A stretch of 64,000 nt of DNA from SHZI01 sp041396045 (GTDB lineage Bacteria; Pseudomonadota; Gammaproteobacteria; Steroidobacterales; GCA-2729495): the NCBI GenBank assembly GCA_041396045.1, contig JAWKZI010000004.1:175533-239532 (forward strand). The letters run 5' to 3'. Under the pieces are notes generated by a model, which worked only from the letters and a program-made list of their open reading frames with translations, had not been told where the DNA came from and did not search any database. Positions 17,489 through 25,684 of this stretch are shown one piece after another (the stretch's first letter is position 1; the number at the start of each line of letters is the position of its first letter). The position numbers and the translations under genes were made by a program.

Positions 17489-18734
17489 GGGTCGACAGGT
17501 CGGCGCTCGAAATCACGTACGGTGGCATCAGGTACACCAGACGCCCGAACGGTCGCAACCACACGCCTGCCTCGGTAAACCGTGATTGCAACGTGGCCAC
17601 ATCCACCGGCTCACGCATTTCCACCACACCGATCGCCCCCAGCACCCGCACATCGGCCACTGCCGGATGGTTCGCATAGCGGCCGAGTTGGCGGCACAAC
17701 TGTGCTTCGATCGCCGCGACCCGCTGCTGCCACGGGCTCGCCAGCAACAATTCGATACTGCGCGCCGCCACCGCGGTTGCCAGCGGATTTGCCATGAAAG
17801 TAGGCCCGTGCATCAACAGCCCGCCATCGGCAGAGATGCCGTGAGCCACCTCGCGAGTGGTCAGCGTCGCGGCGAGGCTCAGGTAGCCACCAGTGAGCGC
17901 CTTGCCCACGCACAGGATGTCCGGCGTGACACCGGCATGTTCGCAAGCAAACAGTTTGCCGGTACGACCAAAGCCGGTCGCTATTTCGTCTGCGATCAGC
18001 AGAACACCGTGCCGACGGCACAGTTCGGACACGCCGCACAGATAGTCCGCCGAGTAGAACCACATGCCACCAGCACCCTGCACGATCGGCTCCAGAATCA
18101 CGGCCGCCAGTTCGTGGGCATGGCCAGTCAGCAATGCCTCGAATGCTTCAAGGTCCCCGTCTGCCAGCGGTTCGCCGAAGCGGCTGACCGGGCGTGGCGC
18201 AAACAGATGTTGTGGCAGAACCTTGCTGAACAGCTGATGCATGCCATTCACCGGATCGCACACCGCCATCGCGCCGAAGGTATCGCCGTGGTAGCCCCCG
18301 CGAATCGTGAGCAGTCGCGTCCGGCTCCCCTCGCCTATCGCCTGCCAGTACTGCAGCGCCATCTTGATGGCGACTTCGACGGCGACGGAGCCCGAGTCCG
18401 AAAAGAACACGTGCTGCAGCGGCTCGGGTGTAATGGCCACCAGTTGCCTGCCCAGGGCGATGGCCGGCTCATGGGTGAGACCCCCAAACATTACATGAGC
18501 CATCTGCTGTAGCTGATCAGTGATCGCCCGATTGAGTTCGGGGTGGTTGTAGCCGTGGATCGCACACCACCACGAGGCCATGCCATCGATCAGTTCGCGG
18601 CCATCCTTGAGTCGCAGTCGCACACCTTCGGCAGAAGCGACCTCGAACGCCGGCAGCGGCGCCGTCATCGACGTATAGGGATGCCACAGGTGTTTACGGT
18701 CGAAAGCACTCACGGCCCGAAGTATGCCTGCCAT
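17451..18734 (-). CDS. bioA: Adenosylmethionine-8-amino-7-oxononanoate aminotransferase
   Basis: About 427 residues; PLP-dependent class III aminotransferase converting KAPA to DAPA with SAM as amino donor, the third step of the biotin ring pathway. Clear BioA landmarks: AFDRKHLWHPYTSM at the N-terminus, GMASWWCAIHGYNHPELN, FFSDSGSVAVEVAIKMALQY, TIRGGYHGDTFGAM, DEIATGFGRTG, and CVGKALTGGYLSLA with the PLP lysine. The start could instead be the GTG at 18713, which overlaps the stop of the upstream transporter gene as GTGA; neither has a clear ribosome site. The much longer open frame upstream (to 19265) is out-of-frame shadow of the transporter gene. Confidence 0.92.
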   Translation of the reverse strand: MAGILRAVSAFDRKHLWHPYTSMTAPLPAFEVASAEGVRLRLKDGRELIDGMASWWCAIHGYNHPELNRAITDQLQQMAHVMFGGLTHEPAIALGRQLVAITPEPLQHVFFSDSGSVAVEVAIKMALQYWQAIGEGSRTRLLTIRGGYHGDTFGAMAVCDPVNGMHQLFSKVLPQHLFAPRPVSRFGEPLADGDLEAFEALLTGHAHELAAVILEPIVQGAGGMWFYSADYLCGVSELCRRHGVLLIADEIATGFGRTGKLFACEHAGVTPDILCVGKALTGGYLSLAATLTTREVAHGISADGGLLMHGPTFMANPLATAVAARSIELLLASPWQQRVAAIEAQLCRQLGRYANHPAVADVRVLGAIGVVEMREPVDVATLQSRFTEAGVWLRPFGRLVYLMPPYVISSADLSTLTAAVGLALPSP

Positions 18735-19486
18735 GCCGTACGAAGGATAAGTACGGTCACAACGACGATGAAGATCCGTCGTACGAGGCCACTGCCATGG
18801 CGCAATGCCAGGCCGACCCCCACTGCCGCTCCGGCGACATTGGCCACGGCCATGCCCGCACCCAGAGCCCAAAGTATGTCGACGCTGGCGCCGAAATACA
18901 GCAAGGCACCCACGTTGGTCGCGACATTGAGCAGTCTGGCACTGGCCGCGGAATGCAGAAAGTCGTAGCCGAACAGCCGCACGAACAACAGCATGAAGAA
19001 GCTGCCGGTGCCGGGCCCGAAGAAACCATCGTAAAAGCCGACCAGGCCGAGGATTCCTGCGGCCATGTACCAGCGCCAACCGCCACGCGCGATCGGCGCG
19101 TGGTGTACGCCCAGATTCTTGTGCCACAACACATAAAGCAGCACCCCACTCAACAGAATCGGCACCAGTGGCCTGAAGACTGCCGGCGGCACCAGCACGG
19201 CAAGGCGGGCACCACCCAGTGCACCCAGAAAGACCACGGGCAATAACGGCGCCAGAGTACGCCACGGAATTTTCAGACCGCGCGAGAAGCGCAGCACGGC
19301 ACTGCTGGTGCCAAACACGCTGGCGAACTTGTTGGTGCCAAGCAGAATCGGCGGCGACGTTGCTGGAAACGCGGAAAACAATGCCGGTAGCTGAATCAGA
19401 CCACCGCCGCCAACCATTGCGTCAACAAGGCCGGCGCCGAACGCGGCGAGCAGAACCAGTAGCAGTTCTATACCGGGATCAGACAC
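18710..19486 (-). CDS. TauE/SafE (TSUP) family membrane exporter
   Basis: 258 residues with about eight hydrophobic helices. The family hallmarks are AGLVDAMVGGGGLIQLPAL near the N-terminus and its second-half counterpart GLVGFYDGFFGPGTGSFF. TSUP proteins move sulfur oxyanions such as sulfite or sulfonates, or other organic anions. It sits inside the biotin operon, overlapping bioD by 8 bp and lying directly against bioA, so it is surely co-transcribed. Its link to biotin synthesis is not known; disposal of a sulfur compound is a guess. Confidence 0.87.
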   Translation of the reverse strand: MSDPGIELLLVLLAAFGAGLVDAMVGGGGLIQLPALFSAFPATSPPILLGTNKFASVFGTSSAVLRFSRGLKIPWRTLAPLLPVVFLGALGGARLAVLVPPAVFRPLVPILLSGVLLYVLWHKNLGVHHAPIARGGWRWYMAAGILGLVGFYDGFFGPGTGSFFMLLFVRLFGYDFLHSAASARLLNVATNVGALLYFGASVDILWALGAGMAVANVAGAAVGVGLALRHGSGLVRRIFIVVVTVLILRTAWQAYFGP

Positions 19487-20210
19487 CCGGCACCGTACTA
19501 TCCGGTACCGGCCCGAAAAGACTCATGGCATCCAGCCAGGTATTGACCTGCTCAGGCGATACATCGTTGCCCAGCCAGGGCACGGTGCCCAGTCGCAGGG
19601 CTGGCAGCCGTTCTTCCAGCGTGCGCACATTGTCATCGAAGGCCGTCATGCCGTCAGCCGTGCCATTGGCCACCCAGCCAGCCAGGTGCAGGCCGGCGGA
19701 CTGAATGGCTGCGGCGGTCAACAAGGCATGATTCAGACAACCCAGGCGCATGGCGACAACGAGAATCACCGGATAACCCAGCGCCACGGCCAGGTCCGCC
19801 ATGGTTTCCCGGTCATTCAACGGCACGAGCCAGCCACCGGCGCCCTCGACCAGGACCGTGTCGAAGTGTCGGGCATCGGCCTGATCGACGACGCCCTGAA
19901 CGGCGCTTGCCAACGCGGCCGCATGCAAGGCCACACCGGCCCGCTGTGCAGCGATGTGCGGTGCCATGGCCGGCACCAGCGCCACCGGATTTACTTCTGC
20001 ATAGCTCAACGGGACCGACGACAGCACCCTCAGAGCTCGGGCATCTTCGTTCATGAACTGGCCGTCAATCAGCTCGCAGCCCGCCGACACAGGCTTCAGG
20101 CCCACCGCCCGGCGGCCGTAAGCTCGCGCATTGAGCAGCAATGCCGATGTCACCAGCGTCTTGCCCACGCCAGTGTCGGTGCCGGTAACGAAGTAGCAAC
20201 GGGGCTTCAA
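19479..20210 (-). CDS. bioD: Dethiobiotin synthetase
   Basis: 243 residues. The N-terminal FVTGTDTGVGKT is the BioD P-loop (ATP binding), followed by LKPVSAGCE, VEGAGGWLVPL and GYPVILVVAMRLGCLNHALLT, all standard for the family. The enzyme closes the ureido ring of DAPA with CO2 and ATP in the cytoplasm. The ATG overlaps the bioF stop (ATGA at 20207-20210), so translation is coupled. Confidence 0.93.
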   Translation of the reverse strand: MKPRCYFVTGTDTGVGKTLVTSALLLNARAYGRRAVGLKPVSAGCELIDGQFMNEDARALRVLSSVPLSYAEVNPVALVPAMAPHIAAQRAGVALHAAALASAVQGVVDQADARHFDTVLVEGAGGWLVPLNDRETMADLAVALGYPVILVVAMRLGCLNHALLTAAAIQSAGLHLAGWVANGTADGMTAFDDNVRTLEERLPALRLGTVPWLGNDVSPEQVNTWLDAMSLFGPVPDSTVPGV

Positions 20211-21408
20211 GCTGTGCCAGCGCCAGCAGAGTCAGTTGACCGCGCGCCCTGCAGCGCCGCTTGCAGGGCGTCCAGCAACTGGTCGACATCGGCAGTTTCA
20301 TGGGCCGCCGACAAGGTTATGCGCAACCGTGCGGTGCCAGCGGGAACGGTCGGTGGGCGTATGGCCGGCACCAGAAAGCCACGCTCTTCCAGCGCCTTGC
20401 TGGCCGCCATGGCCATTGCGGACTCACCAACCACCAGCGGCTGGATCGGCGTCCCGGACGGCAGCAGCGTAAGTCCCAATTGCGCGGCGCCGGCCTTGAA
20501 ACGTGCGATCAACTCGCGCAGGTGATCGCGCCGCCAGTCCTCGGCGCGCGCAATACGCAGGCTTTCCAGCGTGGCCACCGCCAGCGCCGCGGGCATTGCC
20601 GTGGTGTAGATGTAGTGGCGGGCACGCTGAATCAGGGTTTCGATCAAAGCTTCCTCACCCGCCACAAAGGCGCCAGCGGTGCCCAGCGCCTTGCCAAGCG
20701 TACCAACCAGCACCGGCACCTGGCTGGTGCCGTATAGCGCCGGGTCAACCACCCCGCAACCACCGGCACCATGAACACCAATGCCGTGTGCATCGTCGAT
20801 CATCAGCCAGGCCGCATGATCTTTGCTGGCAGCGACGAGTTCCGGCAACGGACACAGATCGCCGTCCATGCTGAAAGTCCCGTCACTGGCAATGAGCCGA
20901 CGACATGCAGGGTCAGGCGCAGACCGCAGTTCTGCCTTGAGGTCGTCAACATCACGATGTGCGAACCAGTGAAACTGTGCGCGCGACAACCATCCGCCAT
21001 CCAGCAATGAGGCATGGTTCAGTCGGTCCTCGAACACGTGATCGCCCGGCCCCAGCAACGCCTTGATCGTGCCCTGGTTGGCCGCATAGCCGCTGCCAGC
21101 AGTGCTCGCGGCCTGGACGTGAAATCCGCCAGTGCTTCTTCCAGCGCCTGATGGGCCGCGGTGTGGCCGCTGACCAGATGGGATGCGCCGGCACCCACCC
21201 CCCAGCGGTCGATGCCGGCATGAAAGGCCGTGCGCACGCGCTCATCGGCCGCCAGACCCAGGTAATCGTTACTGCAAAAGCCAAGCAGTCGCCGGCCATC
21301 GACCAGCACCTCACGGCCGGTCGCTGCCTGCTGCACGCGACGGCGCCGGTAGAGCTGACGTCTGGTCAGCGCCTGCAAGGTGGTTGCGAGTTTGTCGAAG
21401 GCTGTCAC
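20207..21408 (-). CDS. bioF: 8-amino-7-oxononanoate synthase, frameshifted
   Basis: About 400 residues after joining two frames. The N-terminal part (from the ATG at 21408) has RRLLGFCSNDYLGLA and GVGAGASHLVSGH; the frame breaks at about 21094-21101 (one base missing), then resumes as SGYAANQGTIKALLGPGDHV and continues with DDAHGIGVHG and TLGKALGTAGAF, the PLP-lysine region. It makes KAPA from pimeloyl-thioester and alanine, the first ring step. The operon order bioF-bioD-TSUP-bioA has tight overlaps. bioB, bioC and bioH are not in the window. The shift in a biosynthetic gene with intact partners looks like a sequence error. Confidence 0.88.
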
Positions 21409-21462
21409 GGGAGGGGGTCGGGGCTAAACTGGGCAACGAACATCACTGCAGTCTAGCTTGGA

Positions 21463-22329
21463 ATGGCAAAAGTACCTCTACAGAAATGGCGTATCGGCGA
21501 CGTCCGCATCACCCGGATCATCGAGACTGAAGACCAGTCGATGACGGCCGCAATCATGCTGCCGGAAGCAACGCCGGCTAACCTGGCGGGCCTCGACTGG
21601 CTGCGGCCACATTTTGTCAGCGACACCGGGCAGCTCATCAGCAGCGTCTATTCGCTGCTGGTGGAGAGTCGTGACCAGCGCATCGTGGTCGATACCTGCC
21701 TGGGTAACGACAAGCCGCGCATCGTTCCACTATGGAACAAGCGTCAGGGCGGCTTCCTGGCCGACATCGCCGCCGCCGGGTTCCCCCGTGAACGCGTTGA
21801 TTTCGTGGTCTGCACCCATCTGCACCCCGACCATGTGGGCTGGAACACCATGCTGGTCGACGGCCGCTGGCAACCCACATTTCCGTCGGCGCGCTATATT
21901 TTCAGCGCCAAAGACTGGGAGTGGCTGGACTCCATACCGGTCAGCCCCGTTGGCGACTTTGCCGGCGACTCCGTACGACCGGTGTTCGAGGCAGGCCTGG
22001 CAGAATGCGTCGCTCCGGACTTCAGGCTGACCGATGAGGTGTGGCTGGAATCCACACCTGGCCACTCGCCCGGGCACGTATCAATTCACATTGCATCCCG
22101 AGGCGAGCACGCCGTGATCACCGGCGACCTGATCCACCACCCCTGCCAGGCCGCACGACCTGCCTGGTCCAGCCCCTTCGACTTCGACCAGGCAATGGCA
22201 CGCGAGACGCGTCTGGCATTCCTCAAGCGCTACGGCGATACGCCGGTGCTGATCTTCGGCACGCATTTCGCCACGCCGTCGGCGGGGCGGCTGGTCAGCG
22301 ATGGCGACGCCTGGCGCCTCGACGTCTGA
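21463..22329 (+). CDS. MBL-fold metallohydrolase (lactonase-like)
   Basis: 288 residues with all zinc-binding motifs of the metallo-beta-lactamase fold: THLHPDHVGWN (HxHxDH), TPGHSPGHVSIH (third-site His), VITGDLIHH (bridging Asp) and FGTHFATP (final His). It is most like the broad lactonase/ester hydrolase group that includes quorum-quenching lactonases, but nothing fixes the substrate. No signal peptide is seen. It diverges from bioF with only 54 bp between starts. Confidence 0.85.
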   Translation: MAKVPLQKWRIGDVRITRIIETEDQSMTAAIMLPEATPANLAGLDWLRPHFVSDTGQLISSVYSLLVESRDQRIVVDTCLGNDKPRIVPLWNKRQGGFLADIAAAGFPRERVDFVVCTHLHPDHVGWNTMLVDGRWQPTFPSARYIFSAKDWEWLDSIPVSPVGDFAGDSVRPVFEAGLAECVAPDFRLTDEVWLESTPGHSPGHVSIHIASRGEHAVITGDLIHHPCQAARPAWSSPFDFDQAMARETRLAFLKRYGDTPVLIFGTHFATPSAGRLVSDGDAWRLDV

Positions 22330-22372
22330 TCGCATCTCGGAATCGGACTGGCTTCGGGCGCGCTCGATCTGC

Positions 22373-22680
22373 AGCACTTCGTAGCCCGCGGCATCCCGGC
22401 GGAAATCCCTTCCGCCTGGCGTGCGGCACGCCTTTTCGGCGGAAGGGACACCCGCCACGCTGCCGCTCGCGATGGATGTGATCGAGTTTCCGTCGATTGC
22501 GGCGACAACATGCATTCCCCTGCTACAGCGTAGGAATTCATGTTGTCGTTCGGGGCAAAGGGAACCCATTCACTCAAATAAGCAGCGGCAGCGTGGCGGG
22601 TGTCTTGTCGGCCGAAGAGTGCGTGCCGCACGCCAGGACGACAAGATTTCCCGCCGGGATGCCGCGGGCTACGAAAGTGC
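22373..22680. repeat. Large imperfect inverted repeat made of two R2 elements
   Basis: This is most of a 390-bp gene-free gap. Arm A (22373-22470) is the reverse complement of arm B (22581-22680) and both belong to a repeat family with a third copy at 52224-52320. Each arm carries its own nested stem around gcgtgccgcacgc. Between the arms, cgacaacatgcattcc (22503-22518) and ggaattcatgttgtcg (22533-22548) form another 16-bp stem with one mismatch. Read on one strand, copies A and 52224 have the stem cttccgcc/ggcggaag, whereas B has cttgtcg/cgacaag: changed, yet still complementary. Short open frames across it are by-products of the repeat. No transposase is nearby. Confidence 0.8.
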
Positions 22681-22719
22681 AAATACTGCAAAGAGCCCAA
22701 ACGCCAATGAAGCCACACC

Positions 22720-23307
22720 TTACGGAGCCGGTTGCCGGTGCATCGCGTGGTACTCCGGATTCGGCATCATGTCGAGCGCCACCGCCATCCGGTTTGTGTA
22801 GTTGAAGAACGCCGCCGTCTCACTGATATCGAAAATGTCGGCGTCACTGAAGCCGTTTTCCCGCAAGGCCTGTCGCTCACCGTCAAAACTTTCGTTCGGC
22901 GCTGTCGTCAGCCGGTGCGCAAAATCCAGCATCGTGCGATGGCGGTCCGGCAGCGGCGCCACACGGTAGTTCATCACCAGCATCTCGCCGAGTTGCGGAT
23001 CACCGCTCAGCTCACGCACGGCCTGGCCGTGGGCCACCAGGCAGTAGTAGCAACGATTGGCGCTGGAGACGACCACGGCGATCATCTCGCGCTCCAGGGT
23101 CGACAAGCCGGAATCCTCCCCGAGCATCAACTCGTTGTAGACGCTGATGAAGTTGCGGAGCCGGGCGGGCCGCAGCGCATAGGCTCGCAATACGTTGGGT
23201 ACCAGACCCAGTTTCTTCTGACAGATGCCCAGATATTTCTGAAGGTCGGGGTCCAGGGTGTCGATGGCGGGAACCGGCAGACGGGAGATATGCGGAGGCT
23301 GAGGCAT
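22720..23307 (-). CDS. Peroxidase-related enzyme of the carboxymuconolactone decarboxylase/AhpD superfamily
   Basis: 195 residues. The core SANRCYYCLVAHGQAV carries the AhpD-type CxxC with its nearby His, and ERLEREMI-type sequence (LSTLEREMIAVVVSS) precedes it. The C-terminal DIFDISETAAFFNYTNRMA matches uncharacterised peroxidase-related proteins. The likely role is thiol-dependent peroxide handling in the cytoplasm, but activity is unproven for most members. It stands alone, next to the large inverted repeat. Confidence 0.82.
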   Translation of the reverse strand: MPQPPHISRLPVPAIDTLDPDLQKYLGICQKKLGLVPNVLRAYALRPARLRNFISVYNELMLGEDSGLSTLEREMIAVVVSSANRCYYCLVAHGQAVRELSGDPQLGEMLVMNYRVAPLPDRHRTMLDFAHRLTTAPNESFDGERQALRENGFSDADIFDISETAAFFNYTNRMAVALDMMPNPEYHAMHRQPAP

Positions 23308-23409
23308 GACTGCACCTTGCGAAGCATGGATCCGGCATCAGCATACCCGCGCTTCCCTTCACGGGCATCGGCGGCTAGGCTTTAGTACTCATTCCGATCG
23401 GTTCACACC

Positions 23410-24027
23410 ATGCCCGTCCGCTCCCTGTTTCCGACCCTGGTGTACGCCGCCCGCCTGCAAGGTGCCGGGACCAAAGCCCTGAACCATGAATTGCTCAAGG
23501 AAAGTGGCCAGATTCAGGCACACGACGCACCCGGCCGGCGCTGGTCAGCCCGCCGCTATCCGGGCGGCTACACGTCTTATGGCTCGCTCTGCCATCTGCA
23601 CAAGATGTCCTCCACCTTTACGACCCTCGAGCGAAAACTTCGCCGGCATGTAGATGCCTTTGTGCGCTCCCTGGAATTCGACATGCACAATCGGGAACTC
23701 GTCATGACCGATTGCTGGATCAACATCATGCCGCGCGGTGTGGTCCACAGCCTGCATCTGCACCCGCATGCAACAATCAGTGGCACCTACTATGTGAAAG
23801 CTCCACGCGGATGCGCCGGCCTGAAACTCGAAGATCCGCGCCTCGACCGCTTCATGGCAGCCCCGTCCCGACGCCAGGATGCCAGCGAGGCACTACAACC
23901 CTGGGTCACGATTCCAGCCGTAGCCGGCCAGGTGGTCATGTTCGAAAGCTGGCTGCGCCATGAAGTACCGCCGAACCCGTCCGCCACAGACCGCGTCAGC
24001 ATCAGCTTCAACTACAACTGGTTCTGA
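23410..24027 (+). CDS. Putative 2OG-Fe(II) oxygenase (TIGR02466-like)
   Basis: 205 residues. It starts MPVRSLFPTLVYAARL and ends RVSISFNYNWF, both typical of a small dioxygenase family. The probable iron-binding residues lie in SLHLHPHATISGTYYV (His) and SWLRHEVPPN (His); the Arg in RVSISFN would bind 2-oxoglutarate. The substrate is unknown. It is monocistronic, with structured repeat E1 directly downstream. Confidence 0.8.
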   Translation: MPVRSLFPTLVYAARLQGAGTKALNHELLKESGQIQAHDAPGRRWSARRYPGGYTSYGSLCHLHKMSSTFTTLERKLRRHVDAFVRSLEFDMHNRELVMTDCWINIMPRGVVHSLHLHPHATISGTYYVKAPRGCAGLKLEDPRLDRFMAAPSRRQDASEALQPWVTIPAVAGQVVMFESWLRHEVPPNPSATDRVSISFNYNWF

Positions 24028-24086
24028 CGCCCGCATATCGGCTGACTGAGGCCGGCCCGGCCAGGTATGAGGGAGGTATGCAGTGA

Positions 24087-24232
24087 CCGGCCGGGAGTAG
24101 GGGTGTCCTTCGGCGGGCCGTTCGCTACGGCCATCCATGGCCTTCGCTCTCTTAACTCGGACTGGCGGCGGGCTATCCTGCCCGCCCTGGTCCTGCAAAC
24201 CCGCCGAAGGACACCCCTTACTCCCCGGCCGG
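24087..24232. repeat. E1 long-stem repeat, copy 1
   Basis: A 146-bp element between two convergent genes. The 31-base left arm (24087-24117) pairs with the right arm (24200-24232) with only two single-base bulges. The ~80-base interior has ggccat/atggcc around two bases, the invariant ctctcttaactcggactgg and a smaller stem ggcgggc-tatcct-gcccgcc (24167-24186). Copy 2 at 50784-50929 keeps the interior but has different, still complementary arms. It could be a structured RNA, a mobile hairpin or a bidirectional terminator; no gene mobilising it is seen here. Confidence 0.8.
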
Positions 24233-24258
24233 CGCGTTGAACCCCGATTCAAGGCAGA

Positions 24259-25200
24259 TCAGATCCGCGGCGTGGCGGCTCCGGTGTTGCCAGGCGCACG
24301 TACTACCGTGGTTGCCAACGCAATCATCGAGGCCAGATCAGTCAGATTGGCCGGAACCACCAGCGTATTGCCGGCCTTCGCCAGATTGCCGAACTGGGCC
24401 ACGTACTCCTCGGCAACGCGCAATTGCATCGCCTCCGGACCACCGGGCTCCCGCAAGGCAAGCGCCACCTTGCGCAAACCTTCTGCCGTGGCCGTGGCCA
24501 CTGCCAGAATGGCTTCAGCCTCGCCTGGGCCTCGTTGATCTGCTGACGCTGATTGGCCTCCGACGCCTTGATGACCCGTTGCTTGTCGCCCTCCGCCTCA
24601 TTGATCTTGGCGTCGCGTTCGCCCTCCGAGGTCAGCACCACCGCCCGCTTCTCCCGCTCGGCGCGCATCTGCTTTTCCATCGCGCTCAATACATCACGTG
24701 GCGGGTTGATGTTCTTGATCTCGTAGCGCAATACCTTCACACCCCAGGGATCCGACGCCTTGTCGAGTTCGACGACGATATTGCTGTTGATCAACCCGCG
24801 CTCCTCGAAGGTGCGATCCAGGTCGATCTTGCCGATCTCGCTGCGCAGGGTGGTCTGTGCCAGTTGCATGATGGCGAAAATATAGTCGGTGATGCCGTAG
24901 CTGGCCCGCTGCGGATCGAGGACGCGCAGATAAAGCACGCCATCCACGCCGACCTGTACGTTGTCCTTGGTAATGCAGGTCTGCTCGGGAATATCGATCG
25001 CCTGTTCCTTGAGGCTGTGCTTGTACGCAATCCGCTCGACAAACGGCACCAGGATATGAAATCCGGCTTGTAGCGTACGGCTGAACTTGCCCAGGTACTC
25101 GACGATATAAGCACTTTGCTGAAGGCACCACCGTGGCGGTCTTCGCCAGAACGATGATGACGACAATGGCAACGGCGAAAGTAACTATAAATCCATTCAA
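24259..25200 (-). CDS. SPFH/stomatin-like membrane protein, two frameshifts
   Basis: Joined, about 313 residues. The N-terminal membrane helix FIVTFAVAIVVIIVLAKT is followed, after a one-base insertion near 25122, by QQSAYIVEYLGKFSRTLQAG. The band-7 domain then runs continuously (TKDNVQVGVDGVLYLRVLDP, KVLRYEIKNINPP). A missing base near 24522 shifts the end, which resumes as ATATAEGLRKVALALREPGG and finishes at 24259. This is the QmcA/stomatin type that forms membrane microdomain scaffolds. Its partner NfeD lies 19 bp upstream, the standard pairing. Confidence 0.85.
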
Positions 25201-25219
25201 GGCGGGTTCTCCTGGCCAG

Positions 25220-25653
25220 TCAGTTGCGGGCTTCGACCTGTAAAGTGACGCCGTCTACACCAATGATGCGCACCGGCACCGCAGCCGGAATGGCGACGGT
25301 ACCCACGTTGCGCGCGGTCCAGCTTGAACCCCGCAGCTCCACACGGCAGCTGCCATTCACAGGTAGCTCCACCGGTAGCTGCAGATGTTCATTCAGCATG
25401 TCGTTTTTCATGTTCGGCACGTCGCGCCGCAACAAGCGATACACCTGCTTGCGGAAGAACACCATGGACACCAGCGCCAGTACGGCAAAGCCAGCCACTG
25501 GCTCCACTCCGGTAATGCGGGCACAGCAACCCCCAGGAGACCGGTCAACACCGCCGCGACTCCCAGAAACACCAGGAAAAAATCTGCCTCGATGATGAAC
25601 AGCTCAGCACCCAGCAGCAGCATGCCGATTACCATCCAGCTCCACCACGCCAT
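25220..25653 (-). CDS. NfeD-like membrane protein, frameshifted
   Basis: About 144 residues. The N-terminal part (WMVIGMLLLGAELFIIEADF, then a second helix) breaks near 25490, in a ttt run on the coding strand, and resumes as FAVLALVSMVFFRKQVYRLL. The C-terminal OB-fold (VNGSCRVELRGSSWTARN, VRIIGVDGVTLQVE) is typical of short NfeD proteins. It acts with the SPFH protein encoded downstream in the same operon; the role in membrane quality control or raft organisation is known only for the family. Confidence 0.84.
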
Positions 25654-25684
25654 GTGCGTCTCCTGTATCCGGCGTCAATCAGTT

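Noticed and set aside
18735..19265. N-terminal extension of bioA
   Set aside because: The in-frame upstream part overlaps the TauE/SafE gene and has shadow-like Arg/Cys-rich sequence; BioA begins near AFDRKHLWHP.
22041..22805. Several short frames across the inverted repeat
   Set aside because: They are translations of the R2 repeat and its reverse complement; the similar peptides in both copies reflect DNA repetition, not a protein family.
24137..24252. Short frames with LLTRTG-type peptides seen also near 50850
   Set aside because: Shared only because both lie on E1 copies; the substitutions preserve pairing rather than codons.
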